DNA of 64,000 nucleotides from Adiantum capillus-veneris (Eukaryota; Streptophyta; Polypodiopsida; Polypodiales; Pteridaceae), in assembly GCA_014529385.2 (NCBI GenBank), contig CM043959.1, positions 55,120,253 to 55,184,252 of the forward strand, given 5' to 3'. This document shows, piece by piece, positions 1 through 10,554 of the stretch. Positions within the stretch are counted from its first letter, which is position 1, and the number at the start of each line of letters is the position of its first letter. The position numbers were made by a program, and so were the translations under genes. The notes beneath the pieces are model-generated. The model did no database searches. It was not told the DNA's origin and saw only the letters and a program-made list of their open reading frames with translations.

Positions 1-143
1 GGGTGGTTAATTAATATATATCTATATATATACAATCCCTAAAATCGGAAAGCTCAAGGGTCAAGGAAAGAAGGATAAGAGGAAAATAATTTAATAGGCT
101 GACGTGAACGAAGACTCCCCCCTTCCTTGGGTAGATCATACTT
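1..143. other. A/T-rich left edge next to the polypurine tract of element A
   Basis: No open frame was seen. Positions 10-35 are an AT-rich TATATA stretch. On the minus strand, 115-128 is a purine run (AAGGAAGGGGGGAG), the right form and place for the polypurine tract that primes plus-strand DNA synthesis just before a 3' LTR. What follows it (positions 1-114) does not match the LTR at 9999-10554, so either the 3' LTR was replaced or this end belongs to a different family. No boundary can be set because the window starts here. Confidence 0.4.
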
Positions 144-968
144 TTAAAAGGATGTCATCACCTTTTGGAACCAATTATTCCAATTGGTAATAGGTGAGGA
201 TTTTAGCCAATAGTTCTCTATTACCTTGGGTGCCTCATCGAGTTGTAAGGGTGGTAAGGTACTCTTCCATGAATGAACTTGAAGTAGTACATCAGGTAAT
301 AATTGAACAATGGGAGGTGTCAAATCTTTTGTAGCTTCATGGAGGCTGCCTATGGTAGGTGGAGGTTGTGTAGAAGCTTTTACCTCTATGGATACATTAC
401 ATGAGGATCTAGAAGCTTCATGGAACTCCCCCTTTCCTGAGCTAAGCCGAATAGTTTGGTTTTGCCTTGGAACCCATACTAGCTTTGGAATAGGTGTGTA
501 GCATTCTGTGATCTTTCCCTCCCCATGGTCTTCCATCGACTTTGGAATCACAAGGTTTGACTTACATGGTTTTGTAGTGGATAGGGAAGGACACGATTTA
601 CATTTGAGTACCCAAATTCGATCATTTCCATCATAGTAGCCTTGGGCTTCTAATAGTTGTTTGGGAATCCAACATGATTTGGTTTTCACCTTCTGAACCT
701 GAGTGGACGCCTTCCTTTGAGGTTTCCTTTGTGAGTTAACTTGAACCATAAGGGGGTCCAATAACGATACCTTGGGGACGCATTGATATGTACCCTTGGT
801 CAGATCACGTGGAGCCTTTGATGTAGCATTGTCAGTTGTAGCCATGGAAGTTGAAGCTTTAGAGGGTTGTGCTACTGGCAAGGATGTTGTGACTTTTTGG
901 ATTGACAATATTTTGTTGTTTTTTGTGTTATGAAGAGGTGAGATTTCAAGTGTTATTCCTTGAGCCAT
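144..968 (-). CDS. Anonymous 274-codon frame at the 3' end of gypsy element A
   Basis: An unbroken 274-codon frame on the minus strand, starting ATG at 968 and ending 16 bp before the polypurine tract. The protein is rich in Ser, Thr, Pro and Lys, with no membrane segment or recognised motif. It begins next to the inversion breakpoint at about 970, so in the ancestral element it probably lay just downstream of the pol stop codon. Several plant gypsy lineages carry an extra frame there; assigning it to that class rests on position, not homology. It is the longest intact frame in an otherwise decayed element, which may mean it decays slowly or was acquired late. Confidence 0.45.
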   Translation of the reverse strand: MAQGITLEISPLHNTKNNKILSIQKVTTSLPVAQPSKASTSMATTDNATSKAPRDLTKGTYQCVPKVSLLDPLMVQVNSQRKPQRKASTQVQKVKTKSCWIPKQLLEAQGYYDGNDRIWVLKCKSCPSLSTTKPCKSNLVIPKSMEDHGEGKITECYTPIPKLVWVPRQNQTIRLSSGKGEFHEASRSSCNVSIEVKASTQPPPTIGSLHEATKDLTPPIVQLLPDVLLQVHSWKSTLPPLQLDEAPKVIENYWLKSSPITNWNNWFQKVMTSF

Positions 969-970
969 AG

Positions 971-1699
971 GGCCAAGCTAAGAGTACCAACAAAACTCTC
1001 ATCTCCATTTTGACAAAGATAGTTAAGGCTCATTGTACAGATTGGGATTTAAAGCTTACATCAGCTCTATGGACTTATCGTACTTCTTACAAAGTGGCTA
1101 TTAATTCTACACCATTCAAAATGGTATATGGCCAAGAAGCAATTATGCCATGGGAGTTTGTAATTCCTAGTCTGCGCGTAGCTTCACAAGAAGGTTGGGA
1201 TGGTAACCCTTTAGTTGAGCGCTTATACATCCTTGAGAGGTTAGATGAAGAAAGACAATTGGCTGTTCTAAATGCATATGTGGAGAAAAATAAAAGGAAG
1301 AAATGGTTTGACAGTCATTTAAAGAACAAAGATATCAATGTTGGTGATAAAGTCCTTATGTATGGAGTGCATAACGAAAAGAAAAAGTTGAAATATTCAG
1401 GAAAAGGACCATATCAAATGTGTGAAATTACCCCGCAAGGTACCAATCGTGTAGAGACTCTAGATGGAGTTGAAACCATTAAATTCCTCAACGGAAGTAA
1501 ATTCAAAAGGTACTATGATCCTCTAAGCCAGGAACAGTTACAAGCCATCCATCAAAAGAAACTAGCCAAAGAACAGGTAGAGCTTAAAAAGATCCAAGCA
1601 AGAGTTGAGGCTCGAGAAAGACAACAACGTCTTAGACACCAACGAGAGGCTAATTTGAGAATCACGGAAGCATTTTTTGAAGACACTGATGAAGTCTGA
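971..1699 (+). pseudogene. Gypsy integrase C-terminal part, inverted relative to the rest of element A
   Basis: Open frame on the plus strand from 971 (GQAKSTNKTL...) to TGA at 1697-1699. It carries the end of the integrase catalytic core (GQ-A-K-STNK, then TDWDLKLTSALWTYRTS) and the typical gypsy C-terminal region (VYGQEAIMPWE; a Lys-rich domain around GDKVLMYG and GKGPYQM), ending in a Glu/Arg/Gln-rich coiled tail. All other coding parts of element A are on the minus strand. The residue that should be the third catalytic Glu (NGQ-x-E-STN in relatives) is Lys here. This is the segment missing from the minus-strand integrase, so it is an in-place flip. Confidence 0.85.
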
Positions 1700-2318
1700 T
1701 GTGAGTTCTTTTACCACTTCATTTATAAAATGGGTTCCATTGTCATTCACAAGTTCAAAGGGGCATCTAAAATGTGTGATAATGTTCTCAAAGAGAAACT
1801 TATCTGTTGTTTGCATCAGCTTTTTGTGTTGCTTTTGCTTCAACCCATTTTGTCACATAGTCAATGGCAACGATAATATATTGTGACTGAGTGTTATGCG
1901 CAGCCATACTAATCGGACTTACAAAGTTTAAGCCCCACTTTTCAAATGGCTGGGCTACCTTGATGAGATGTAGAGGCATCTTATCCTTCCTTTGTGGCTT
2001 CTTAAAGCGTTGGCATTCATCACATCCCTTCGCAAAAAGTGATGCATCCTTGAATAAGGTAGGCCACCAATAGCCTGATTGCAACACCTTTCTAGCTGTT
2101 AGTTTTCTTGAGAAATGTCCTTCGGCTATACCCATGTGGACTTCTTGCAGTATGTATAAATACTCATCCTCACAGGCACAACATCTAAGAATATCGTCCC
2201 TCCCTAGCCTGTAGAGAGTTCCTGCAGTGAGAGAATAAGGCTCACGTTCTTTTAACAATTTTTGAGCTATGTCCTTACGAAGCTCTTTGGGTGGAAAACC
2301 ATTAACTAGAAATTTCAC
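1700..2318 (-). pseudogene. Gypsy element A integrase: zinc-binding domain and front of the catalytic core
   Basis: The minus-strand frame shows the integrase H-H-C-C zinc-binding module (EVHMGIAEGHFSRK, then CDECQRF) and the start of the RNase H-fold core. The first catalytic position reads WGLNFVSP where relatives have WGLDFVGP, so the catalytic Asp is Asn. The second Asp is kept (ELVNDNGTHF). Homology stops after ELTSD at about 1700, where the inverted segment begins; roughly 15-20 residues expected between the two halves are absent. A frame break near 1800-1845 divides the segment. Confidence 0.85.
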
Positions 2319-3133
2319 AATCTTCTCACTCCATTAGGCATGGTCTCGACTAGAAATAAGGAAGTATCGGGCAATTCATCATCGACTCTAGTAGGGGCTT
2401 CACCATTGGGTATGCGAGACAAATGATCCAACATAACATGTCTTTTACCAGGTCTCACCACAATGGTAAAATCAAACTCAAGGAGACTTAACAACCATTG
2501 TGTAATTCTTCCCGTGGAACAAGCTTTATTTACTAGATACAACAAGGCTTGATGATCTGCATAGAAAACAAACTTGTTGGCAAGAAGGTGGTAGAAAAAT
2601 TTCTTCACTGCGTAAATCATAGCTAAACCTTGCCACTCTGTAGTGATCTAGTTTCTATTGGCATCATTCAATTGACAACTTGCAAAGCTAATGGGGTAGT
2701 CCAATTTATGTTCTCCTGGTTCAGCTAGAACGCACCCAATAACAAAGTTTGATGCATCAATATGCACATGGAAAATTATATTCCAATCAAGAACTTGTAG
2801 AATGGAAGCGCTTGTCAAGGTCTTTTTCAATGACTCATAACCATGGTCACACTCCGCGGTCCAGTGGAACTCAATAAGAAGCTTGTACAAAGGACGAACT
2901 ATCTCGACAAAGTTTAAAATAAATCGTCGGTAATAACTACCATGGCCCATGAACCTTTGAACTTCTTTATAGTTCATAGGTGGTGGCAACTCAACAATGT
3001 CTTTAATTTTGCCCTCATCTGTGAAAATCCCATTTTTGAACACTATATGCTCTGAAATGACTCCATGTTTAACCCAAAATTGGCATTTGAAAGGGTTTAA
3101 GGAGATGCGATACAATTTGCACTTCTCAAACAC
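2315..3133 (-). pseudogene. Gypsy element A: reverse transcriptase thumb and RNase H
   Basis: Minus-strand fragments cover the end of reverse transcriptase (ISLNPFKCQFWV; a YKEVQRFMGHGSYYRRF connection) and the RNase H domain (HVHIDASNFVIGCVL; KFVFYADHQALLYLV; DHLSRIPNG). An in-frame stop at about 2648 separates them. The order RT, RNase H, integrase is the Ty3/gypsy order. The RNase H acidic residues (HIDAS, YADHQ) are still visible. Confidence 0.85.
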
Positions 3134-3160
3134 TTTTTGTAAACATGATAGATGTTCTTT

Positions 3161-3560
3161 TTAAGAGGAATAAACACAAAGGTCATCCAAGAAAGCTTCG
3201 TAAAACTCCCTCAAATATTCTCTAAAATCAATGTTTATTAATCTTTGAAAGGTAGCAGGGGCATTGGTTAAGCCAAAAGCCATAACACGAAATGCGAACA
3301 CTCCAAATTTAGTTATAAAGGTTGTTTTAGCTTGGTCCTCTAGTCCAATTGTGATTTGATTGTAGCCAGAGTACCCATCTAAAAAGCTATAAGCTTCCTT
3401 CCCTGCAACTATTTCAAGCACATGTTCTGAATATGGCAAGGGGTAATGGTCCCTCCTAGTGGCAGCATTGACCTTCTTGAGATCCAGCACACTCTAAGTT
3501 TCCTATTCTTTTTTGGAACAATCCCTATTGGAGACACCCATTCTGAGTGCTCAACAAGGT
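3161..3560 (-). pseudogene. Gypsy element A: reverse transcriptase palm and fingers
   Basis: The minus-strand frame encodes the core of a Ty3/gypsy reverse transcriptase: LRVC, then LDLKKVNAATRRDHYPLP, FLDGYSGYNQI, FGLTNAPATFQ and the catalytic motif AFLDDLCVYS at about 3175-3205. The LDGYSGYNQI spelling and the tRNA-Asp primer site together suggest the Athila/Tat side of the family. A frameshift at about 3490 separates this part from the upstream frame, and a stop just after CVYSS separates it from the thumb. Confidence 0.85.
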
Positions 3561-4758
3561 ATATGAATCCGCATTTCACAAGCTTTTCAATCTCTTCTTG
3601 AACGATTTTTGCATATTTAGGATTCATTGGGTAGGGTTGTTGTTGAACTGGTTTAGCCATGCTATTCATGGGGATTGTGTGTTGCACCACGGTAGGTGGA
3701 ACACCTTTCATATCATGATATGTCCAGGCAAATATATCCCTAAATTCCATGAGAAGTTCTTTAAGTACACACTCCTCAGTCTCTGTCAGATCTTGGGCCA
3801 TGAAAACAGGTTTGGACTCTTCTCCTGGGTCTGCTAACTCTATTTCCTTAACTATCGTTGGACCGTCATAGACTCCATTGCTCCCATTGATAGGTTTTCT
3901 TTGAGCCTTTGTATACACGACCTTACGTTCCTCTGTAATATAGGATTTGAAATGTTCAGGTGCAGGGTGTAAGTTTGTGGGGTCCTGTTGTTCTGTGGAC
4001 TGTGATTTCACTTTTGATTTCTTTTGTTGTTGAGCTAACTCTCGATTTTGTTGTCTCCTTATGGTACGGCTCAACTTTGGCTTCTCTGTAGCCTCTAGTT
4101 GTGCGATGTCAATGGGTTGTGGACTACACCACATAACGCTTTGAAGGTATTCACCCCATTTATCTGCCAACTTCCGATGAGCATCACATGCCCCTATATA
4201 ATTAAGCCATTTTGTAGTAGATTTCTTTTCATTTATTCTAGCACGCACATTTTCTCGATATCGTCGCCTCTTATATCTCTTACTCTTCTTGTCTAATTTT
4301 TGATTACGGGCGATCTCTAGTGAAGAGTCACTAGGTGAATCGCTACTTGTGTCTTCTGCTCCCTTGGATAGATTGTCATCTAGGGTACCACTGGGCCCTG
4401 AATGGTTTGTCCCCACATTTGCACTAAGATTTAACTCAGATTCTTCGTCCTTAGAGTCAATTTCAATTGATGATTCTGACCCCAAATTGTGTGGGCTATA
4501 GTCTTGTGAGATGCTATTGGTTCCAATGCCGGTCAAACCTTCATCTTGTAGGTCATCAAAAGCTATATGCGTTGCTTCTAGCATATTTAAGGGTACGAGT
4601 GGTGGCATTTCATCCCCCTCAGGTGTTACCAAGGTCGTACCCCTATTTCTCAAAGTGTCTATGGTTGCTGCTAAGTGGACCCAATCGACATTGTCCAACT
4701 TAGTCATCCCACGTAGTACACCCATATAAGGAGAATCTTCCCCAACATCAGTGTCCAC
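3409..4758 (-). pseudogene. Gypsy element A: pol N-terminal linker running into reverse transcriptase
   Basis: A 449-codon minus-strand frame. The first ~330 residues are hydrophilic, acidic then Lys/Arg-rich (a run of KSKRYKRRRYRE type), with no recognised domain. Residues ~340-440 hold the front of the reverse transcriptase (IFAWTYHDMKGV, then YPMNPKYAKIVQEEI, WVSPIGIVPKKN). The last ~25 residues are out of register because of a frameshift near 3490. It lies downstream of protease and upstream of the RT palm, as expected. Confidence 0.8.
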
Positions 4759-4770
4759 TTTACATGTGTA

Positions 4771-5353
4771 TCAATACTGCAATGGGGCCGAGTGAAGTAA
4801 GGTTTCAGATCTATGATCAATTATAAACATGTTTCCTAGAGGATGTACTCGACCAGTTACAAGATCCACTCGAATGACAATATCTTGCAACTGCAAGTAG
4901 ACATGGTTTTTAGACCAGTCATGCACCATTTTTGCTTCCCTCATGAAAGGATGTCCTAAGATCATCTCAGATGCCATAGTGTGCTTGGAGAAATCCATAA
5001 CAATGAAGGTATTTCTTATTTTATGTCCAAAGACCTTGAACTTGAGATCTTCTAGCCTTCCGAATAGGTTTAACAATAGACCCATTGTCCATCTTTACTA
5101 CTATGGTTGTGGTCCCGAGGTGAGGTCTTTCCATAGTTTCCCATCAATTTTTAGTCACAATGCTAACCTCAATGCCACCCTCAAGGATTCTCTTCACAAT
5201 TAATCCCTTGGTAGTGGTTGGTATGATTGCATTGGATTCATTGCCCTCAAAGTATTGTCCCAACTTGTTAACATGTATTTCTACAATAGTGTTCTCATCT
5301 AGGTTGGGTTGTGGATCTAAGTGTTCCTCCTCTTGGCATCTCCCTAGCTCCAT
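4771..5353 (-). pseudogene. Gypsy element A: retropepsin-like protease, decayed
   Basis: Two frames separated by stops. The upstream one ends RILEGGIEVSIV, aligned with the retropepsin active-site context of this lineage (I-D-GG-SGV-N). The catalytic Asp position therefore reads Glu and the following Ser-Gly is lost. The downstream piece keeps the late protease signature MILGHPFMREAKMVHDW. This is protease by position and pattern, but it should be inactive. Confidence 0.65.
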
Positions 5354-5405
5354 CCATCAATGAAAATTGTGGTAGCCCGACCTTCAGTTCTCCATTGAGG
5401 AAAGC

Positions 5406-6140
5406 TCAAAGAGCTAAGAATAGCTCAGGGTCTCCATATAGTTTGGACATGATGGTGGTTCTAACTTCTGAAGCCATGAAATCCATCAATTTGGCAATAT
5501 TTAACGGCACCTTTTGGGCTTCAGTCCCTTGACGTGGGGAAGATGGGATCTCCATTTCTTTGATAGGGTCAGGTAGTCCCTCTGTAAACATTCTTTCCAA
5601 CAAGAAGTGAGTACGCCCACTTTCCCATGACTTTAAGCCACTTTCTTCTTGGATGACACTAGGTATGGCTAGGGGTCTATGGACTTTGTGAGGTTGTTGT
5701 TGCGTAGGGAACAATGTGTCTGTAATCTGGATCTGCCTAGTGCTGGTTCTAGATCCCTTTGGGTATCTTCTACCAAACTCCTTAATTCCTTGACTTGCTC
5801 AATCTCCTCTGTAGGGTTTGGATAAGTTCCAATCTTCTTCTTGGATCCTGACCATTGTGGCCCATGACAATCTTACATGTTGGTTTCTTTCTTAGTGGTC
5901 GTTTTGATCTCCATGGTTTCACCTGAATTAGTCCGCTTTAGTGTCATTCATATATACGAGGTTGTCACCGGTCCCTATGTTGGTCCTTGAACTGGGGTCT
6001 GACTTCGTTGCTTTTTGCGATCTTTTCCTTAGTGTTTTCTTCTTTTCTTGAGATTGGACAATTGATGCCGTGTCTCTTTCCTCAAGAATATAATTTTGTT
6101 TTTGAAGCATCGATCGTGTGAGTATGTTTACTGGTACCAC
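5406..6140 (-). pseudogene. Gypsy element A: gag-pol linker fragments
   Basis: Hydrophilic minus-strand fragments (5406-5714 and 5928-6140) between the zinc knuckles and the protease. The upstream one is rich in Lys, Ser and Gln; the other has PSVIQEESGLKSWESG and a run ending KLYGDPELFLAL. No domain was recognised. They are assigned to element A because they keep its strand and order. Confidence 0.5.
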
Positions 6141-6161
6141 ATGTGTACTTTGTGATGGCTC

Positions 6162-6860
6162 CTAAGTAACCTCAATCAAGTTTAATGGTGTGATCTTCAG
6201 TGCATTTGGATTATTTAGACATTGGGCAATCAAATGATCTATGCCACATCGATTACACATGAGTATCGGCATTCTATATGTGCTCACTTGATTGGTTTGC
6301 ATTAGTGTGGCATTTTTTTGTAGCCTAATAGGACACTCGGCCACGCGATGTGGACCTCCACACTCATAGCATTGAAGAGGTGGTCTCTTGGCAATGTAAT
6401 TAATATTTTGGCCTCTTGCAGCAAGAGCAGCTATTTAATAGACAGGTTTGACTTGTCCCCAATAGTTCTCCATGTAGTATTGTAGACTTTCTTCAAGCGC
6501 ATCAATCCCATAGGCAATATTAGGGTCTATATATATTCCTCATAGCCTTCCAAACAAGCAATAGATGACTCACAACCCACTTGATTCATTGAACTGATTC
6601 TCAAATGTGGTGGTTGCAGTCCTAGCACTGGAGGTGGTAAGGGTGTTTTTTGAACAACATTTTGGGCCCTAGGGACCATGTGTTGTGAGGTTTGTTCAAG
6701 AGGTGGGGCCGGCATCAATTCAGGCACTCGAGGTCTGTCTGTCCATGCTAAGGTTGGTCTATTGGCCATCGTGCGCTTAAATACTATGCAATCCTTAGCT
6801 TGATGACCATACCTGCCACCACAGGAATTGCAATTTCCATTGAATTTTACTCTAAAAGTA
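6162..6860 (-). pseudogene. Gypsy element A: gag zinc-knuckle region
   Basis: The minus strand has three Cys/His clusters in succession: CNSC...GHQAKDC (about 6795-6835), CYECGGPHRVAEC (about 6340-6375) and CNRCGIDHLIAQC (about 6220-6260). They resemble retroviral-type CCHC knuckles, but spacing before the His is 3 or 5 residues rather than 4. They mark the nucleic-acid-binding C-terminus of gag. Between the first two is a Pro-rich stretch (6527-6769). Confidence 0.65.
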
Positions 6861-7640
6861 GGGCATTCATTGGTACTATGCGGACCATATCATAATGAGG
6901 ACCATTGTTGCTCCCTTCTTGGATACATATGATTGTTTTGCGGAGCACGATTGTCTCTAAGATTCTCTTGAATGGCCTTGGTGAGATATGGTAAAGTCAT
7001 CTCACATATCTTTGGCTCCTTAGCAATAGGCTTTAGGGTCATTTATTGATGCCCCGATGCTTGCGAGCTAGTAGATTTAGGCTCAACAGACACTCTTTCT
7101 CCTTGAATCATTAAATTATCTCCAATAGGATGACATTGGTGGCGACTGCTTACCAAGTGGTGATACCTCTAATGACTAGGCCATTGTAGATATCCTCATG
7201 TCGTAATCCCCTAATGAATCTATGAAGCAATTGTTTATTATTGAAGCACTCATTTGGATTACAATGAGAATTCAAATGCTTCAAGCAACTAATAAAGTCT
7301 CTCACCGACTCTCCTTCCTCTCATTGGGCTTTCTGGAGCTGAGAGGCTACAGCCCAAAGCACTCCTTCTCGTATGTATTCTTTCAATAACAGTATCCTAA
7401 GAGTAGGGTAAATCATTTATTCTTCCACCCTTAGGGTTATATATACCAATCCCCAGCCTTCCCACTTAAGGTTAGGCTGAAAGCATTACTCTTCTGCAGG
7501 TCATAGTGTTATCCTAGAGAATCGCATATTTGTTCAAACACTTTGATATGCTTTCTCACATCCCCATCTCCACTAAATTTCTGTGTGAGCTTGGCTATTT
7601 GTACTGCCTTACGTCTAGGCTCTCTATCAGGTGTGTTACG
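6861..7640 (-). pseudogene. Gypsy element A: gag core domain, heavily mutated
   Basis: No long open frame, but the minus-strand translation around 7540-7600 gives KAVQIAKLTQKFSGDGDVRK followed by HIKVFEQICDSL, then ...NAFSLTLSGKAGDWY, the hallmark of a plant retrotransposon gag capsid domain (a region ending in A-x-x-W). Stops appear every few tens of residues after that, so it is a pseudogene stretch. Confidence 0.65.
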
Positions 7641-7693
7641 CATATTCTCAGCAATAGATCAATTGATGGTTTGAGAAAATGCTGCCAAATCTC

Positions 7694-9258
7694 CTAAATA
7701 AGCAGGTATAGTGGCTTCAGGTGTGTAGGAACTCCTAGAGCTACATGTGGGATGGGAGTTGGCCTTGGCCTTGGCATACACGCGGCCCTCGGGTCCCATA
7801 CCTCGTATGGTGGTGTACCACATGGTGGTCCAAAGTTCATAGGTGTGGCCCTAGGAATAGCCAGTGCCAGATACAACATGTTATTGCTAAATGGTATGGA
7901 CCCACTTGAATAAGAGCTTGGATAATGTCATTGTGGAGTGTAAGCCCTTGGAATAATTGGGGATGTGGGAGCTACGTAGGCATGAGGTGCGACAGGTACA
8001 TAGGCTTGATGCACACTTGTAGGTATTGTTGGGGGCACTGTGCTACTAGGTAGCAATGCAGTGCTAACAAATGAGGTCCAAGGTGTACTTTTTGTACTCA
8101 TCACCAGAGTAGGTATCGTAGCCGTAGTGTCTCCAAGAGACAAATGATCTAGATTTGGAAAAGTAAAACTACTACTTGTGGGTTCAGACTGTACCGAAAC
8201 TCCAAGCGACAGAATACTAAAGCAGTTTCCATCTATGATAGTGTCGGTTGTCTCGCCTTGCCCGTATCCAAGAATCTCACAAGCAGTTTCCATCTATGAT
8301 AGTGTCGGTTGTCTCGCCTTGCCCGTATCCAAGAATCTCACAAGGCCCATTGAAGGAATGTTAATCCCTCGATTTTGCCTCTCCGATTGGATGATGCTAT
8401 GGATGACATTGTAGACCATCTGTTTCCGCTCTTCTAGACTTGTGGTGCTAGAAGTAGATTGTACAACTTCTAACCAACCTATATGGTATGGGTAACCCGT
8501 GTACAGGTCAGTCAAGGTTTAAGTTTGTAGGTCATATTCCTAATTTTTGTTGAGAAATATCCCTTCTAGGCCCGACGTACTAGAGGTTTCCCTTGAGGTG
8601 GAAGCATTGTTGTTCCCCACAGCTTGACCCACATTGCCTACTAACTCAGGAGAACTCGATGGCTTGATTGCTATGCCTGTTTTCCCAGGGGTCTTTCCCT
8701 TCACGGATCGACGTTGTTCTAGGAAACTCTCCATTTCCATCTCCCTAGCCGCTTGCATATAGCACTCAACTTCTTTCACCTCCGCAAGACTCCCCATTAG
8801 GTAGTAGAACTTCGGGGGGTGATTGCTTTGCAGGGTCTTCCATGAAAGCAGGGGGCAAGATATTGATGTGGACACTCTTGGGGATTATAGGCTCCCCCTG
8901 AGATACCAAAGACAAATCTACCTCTCCCTCACCTTCGTTAACTTCACTAGCCGCAGGTTCACAGCGAGTAGCTCTATTAAAGGTTTCTATAAAGCGACTA
9001 AACACACTAGATCCAGGCTATGGGGCCCAGATAGGTACATTTTTTTTCCTTGCTCGGGGTTTGGTGTAGGATGCCCTTCCATAATATCGTATAGTCAGAT
9101 GAAGAGTCACTAGCTGTTATGTTTGGGTCTTGGGTTGTACTACCTTGGGTCCCCGTCGAGGGCCCGGAACCTAAAATAGGTGGGTATTGAGAACCCGCGT
9201 AAGTCGAATTGCTCGCTAGTTGCTCGGTCTCTAGCATACAACCAAAGCATAGATGCAT
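7694..9258 (-). pseudogene. Gypsy element A: gag N-terminal region, broken by a tandem duplication
   Basis: Minus-strand frames 9258-9007, 9005-8766, 8875-8540, 8515-8294, 8293-7928 and 7879-7694 tile one low-complexity, Pro/Ser/Thr-rich region without known domains. A perfect 61-bp tandem duplication at 8220-8341 shifts the frame between two of the pieces. Assignment as gag N-terminus is from position, between the leader and the gag core. Confidence 0.5.
8220..8341. repeat. Perfect 61-bp tandem duplication in gag of element A
   Basis: Positions 8220-8280 and 8281-8341 are identical over 61 bases (start AAGCAGTTTCC, end AGAATCTCAC). 61 is not a multiple of three, so the duplication breaks the gag frame. 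Absence of any mismatch suggests it is younger than the other damage in this element. Confidence 0.95.
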
Positions 9259-9976
9259 GTGCCTTTGGCACCCTACAAGCGTTGGCGAATACCCTTGAAG
9301 GTTAAAAGCTTTATTTTTTGGGCGTTTTGCACCCCGTTTTCACTTGTTTTTTGATGTTTTTTAATGTCTTTTTACGATCGGTTTTTGGATTAGAGTGTGT
9401 GAAAGCTCAAAACGAGAGTATTGCTCAAAGGGGTCGTGGTGTGCTTTACAGCACAACGTTCGATTACCCGAAGCTCCGATGGTCCTCAAAAGAATCGATT
9501 TTTACTTAGGCGTGAGGCTAAAATAAGTAGGTCCAAAGGGTGACTGAGGGCTGAGGCTGCACTTGGGCTTGGGGAATGTTCCCGATGTCGGTCCTTCTTT
9601 TTAAATATTATTATTATTATTTGGATAATAAGGTCGCCTCGATCGCGCCGTGCGCGCACACACCTAACCTACCTACTTGCAACTAACAGAGCTACTGTTA
9701 CACACTGTTTAACACAATAGTACAACAACTAATTAACTAACATATCTACTTAGTGCACCTTAGAGATCTAATACCTTAAATTTAACACCATATCAATTGA
9801 CAACAATACATTGCAACAAAAAAATTTAACACGTTATTAACAGAAAATAGTACACTGCAGCAAAAATAAAGTTCACAAATCCTTCTCAACAGCCACACAC
9901 CTTCTTTCTCTACCTTTTCTACATCTGACATTGCACCTGCAGCATAGAGTGCTATTTGAGCTTAATGCAAGGCATC
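9259..9976 (-). other. Untranslated leader of gypsy element A
   Basis: About 700 bp between the primer site and the first gag-like frame on the minus strand, A/T-rich with short runs such as (ATT)n near 9606-9620. No convincing coding sequence was seen. A leader of this length is normal for plant gypsy elements. Confidence 0.5.
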
Positions 9977-9994
9977 TCCCCGACATCGGCGCCA
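9977..9994 (-). promoter_or_regulatory. Primer binding site, tRNA-Asp type
   Basis: The minus strand reads TGGCGCCGATGTCGGGGA. Plant tRNA-Asp ends in a sequence whose complement is TGGCGCCGTTGCCGGGGA, so 16 of 18 bases match. It sits four bases inside the end of the LTR at 9999, the correct distance. This fixes the element's direction (minus) and its 5' LTR. Confidence 0.85.
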
Positions 9995-9998
9995 AAAA

Positions 9999-10224
9999 TG
10001 TGTGCATCTGTTACACGTGTCAAAGCAAGGGACGTGCCGTACACTGTGTGTGAGCCACAAATGGATGCAAGCACACAACCAGATTAATTTAGCAAGTTCA
10101 AGAGACCAAGGGTGAGTCACTCACCGCCCTCCGCTCGCCTTCATGGAGGATTCCTGACCGCGAAGAAGAGGGAGCTACCGCCATGCCGCACTCAACCGCC
10201 TCGCCATCACCGTGCCATTGTAAT

Positions 10225-10278
<54 letters not shown>

Positions 10279-10554
10279 GCATACACACACACACACACAC
10301 ACAAGGAGATGAAGAAGAAGATATAGATGGAGCAATAGCACTCTTCAATTGCACAAATGAGAGAATGAGTGATTTTTAGGTTTAGGAGTTTTATATGAGC
10401 TTGCCCATTCACACTTGGGTGCCCATGCTTAGCCAACTAACCCTTGAATGATCCAGTTAGAGTACGCCTCTCATCGGCGATCACTCTTACCCTCTTCCTA
10501 TTGGACCAACAAGCCCAACCCATGACAACTAGAAGTGGACGTCAGTGGTTAACA
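9999..10554 (-). repeat. 5' LTR of gypsy element A
   Basis: 556 bp, TG...CA on either strand (minus strand starts TGTTAACCACTGAC, ends GCACACA). It matches 10943-11526 along its whole length, for example around the CGGAGGGCG/CGTAGAGCG region and at the end. Its middle contains (CT)n at 10225-10276 and (AC)n at 10283-10303, at the same place as in the other copy. The primer site follows directly. Confidence 0.85.
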
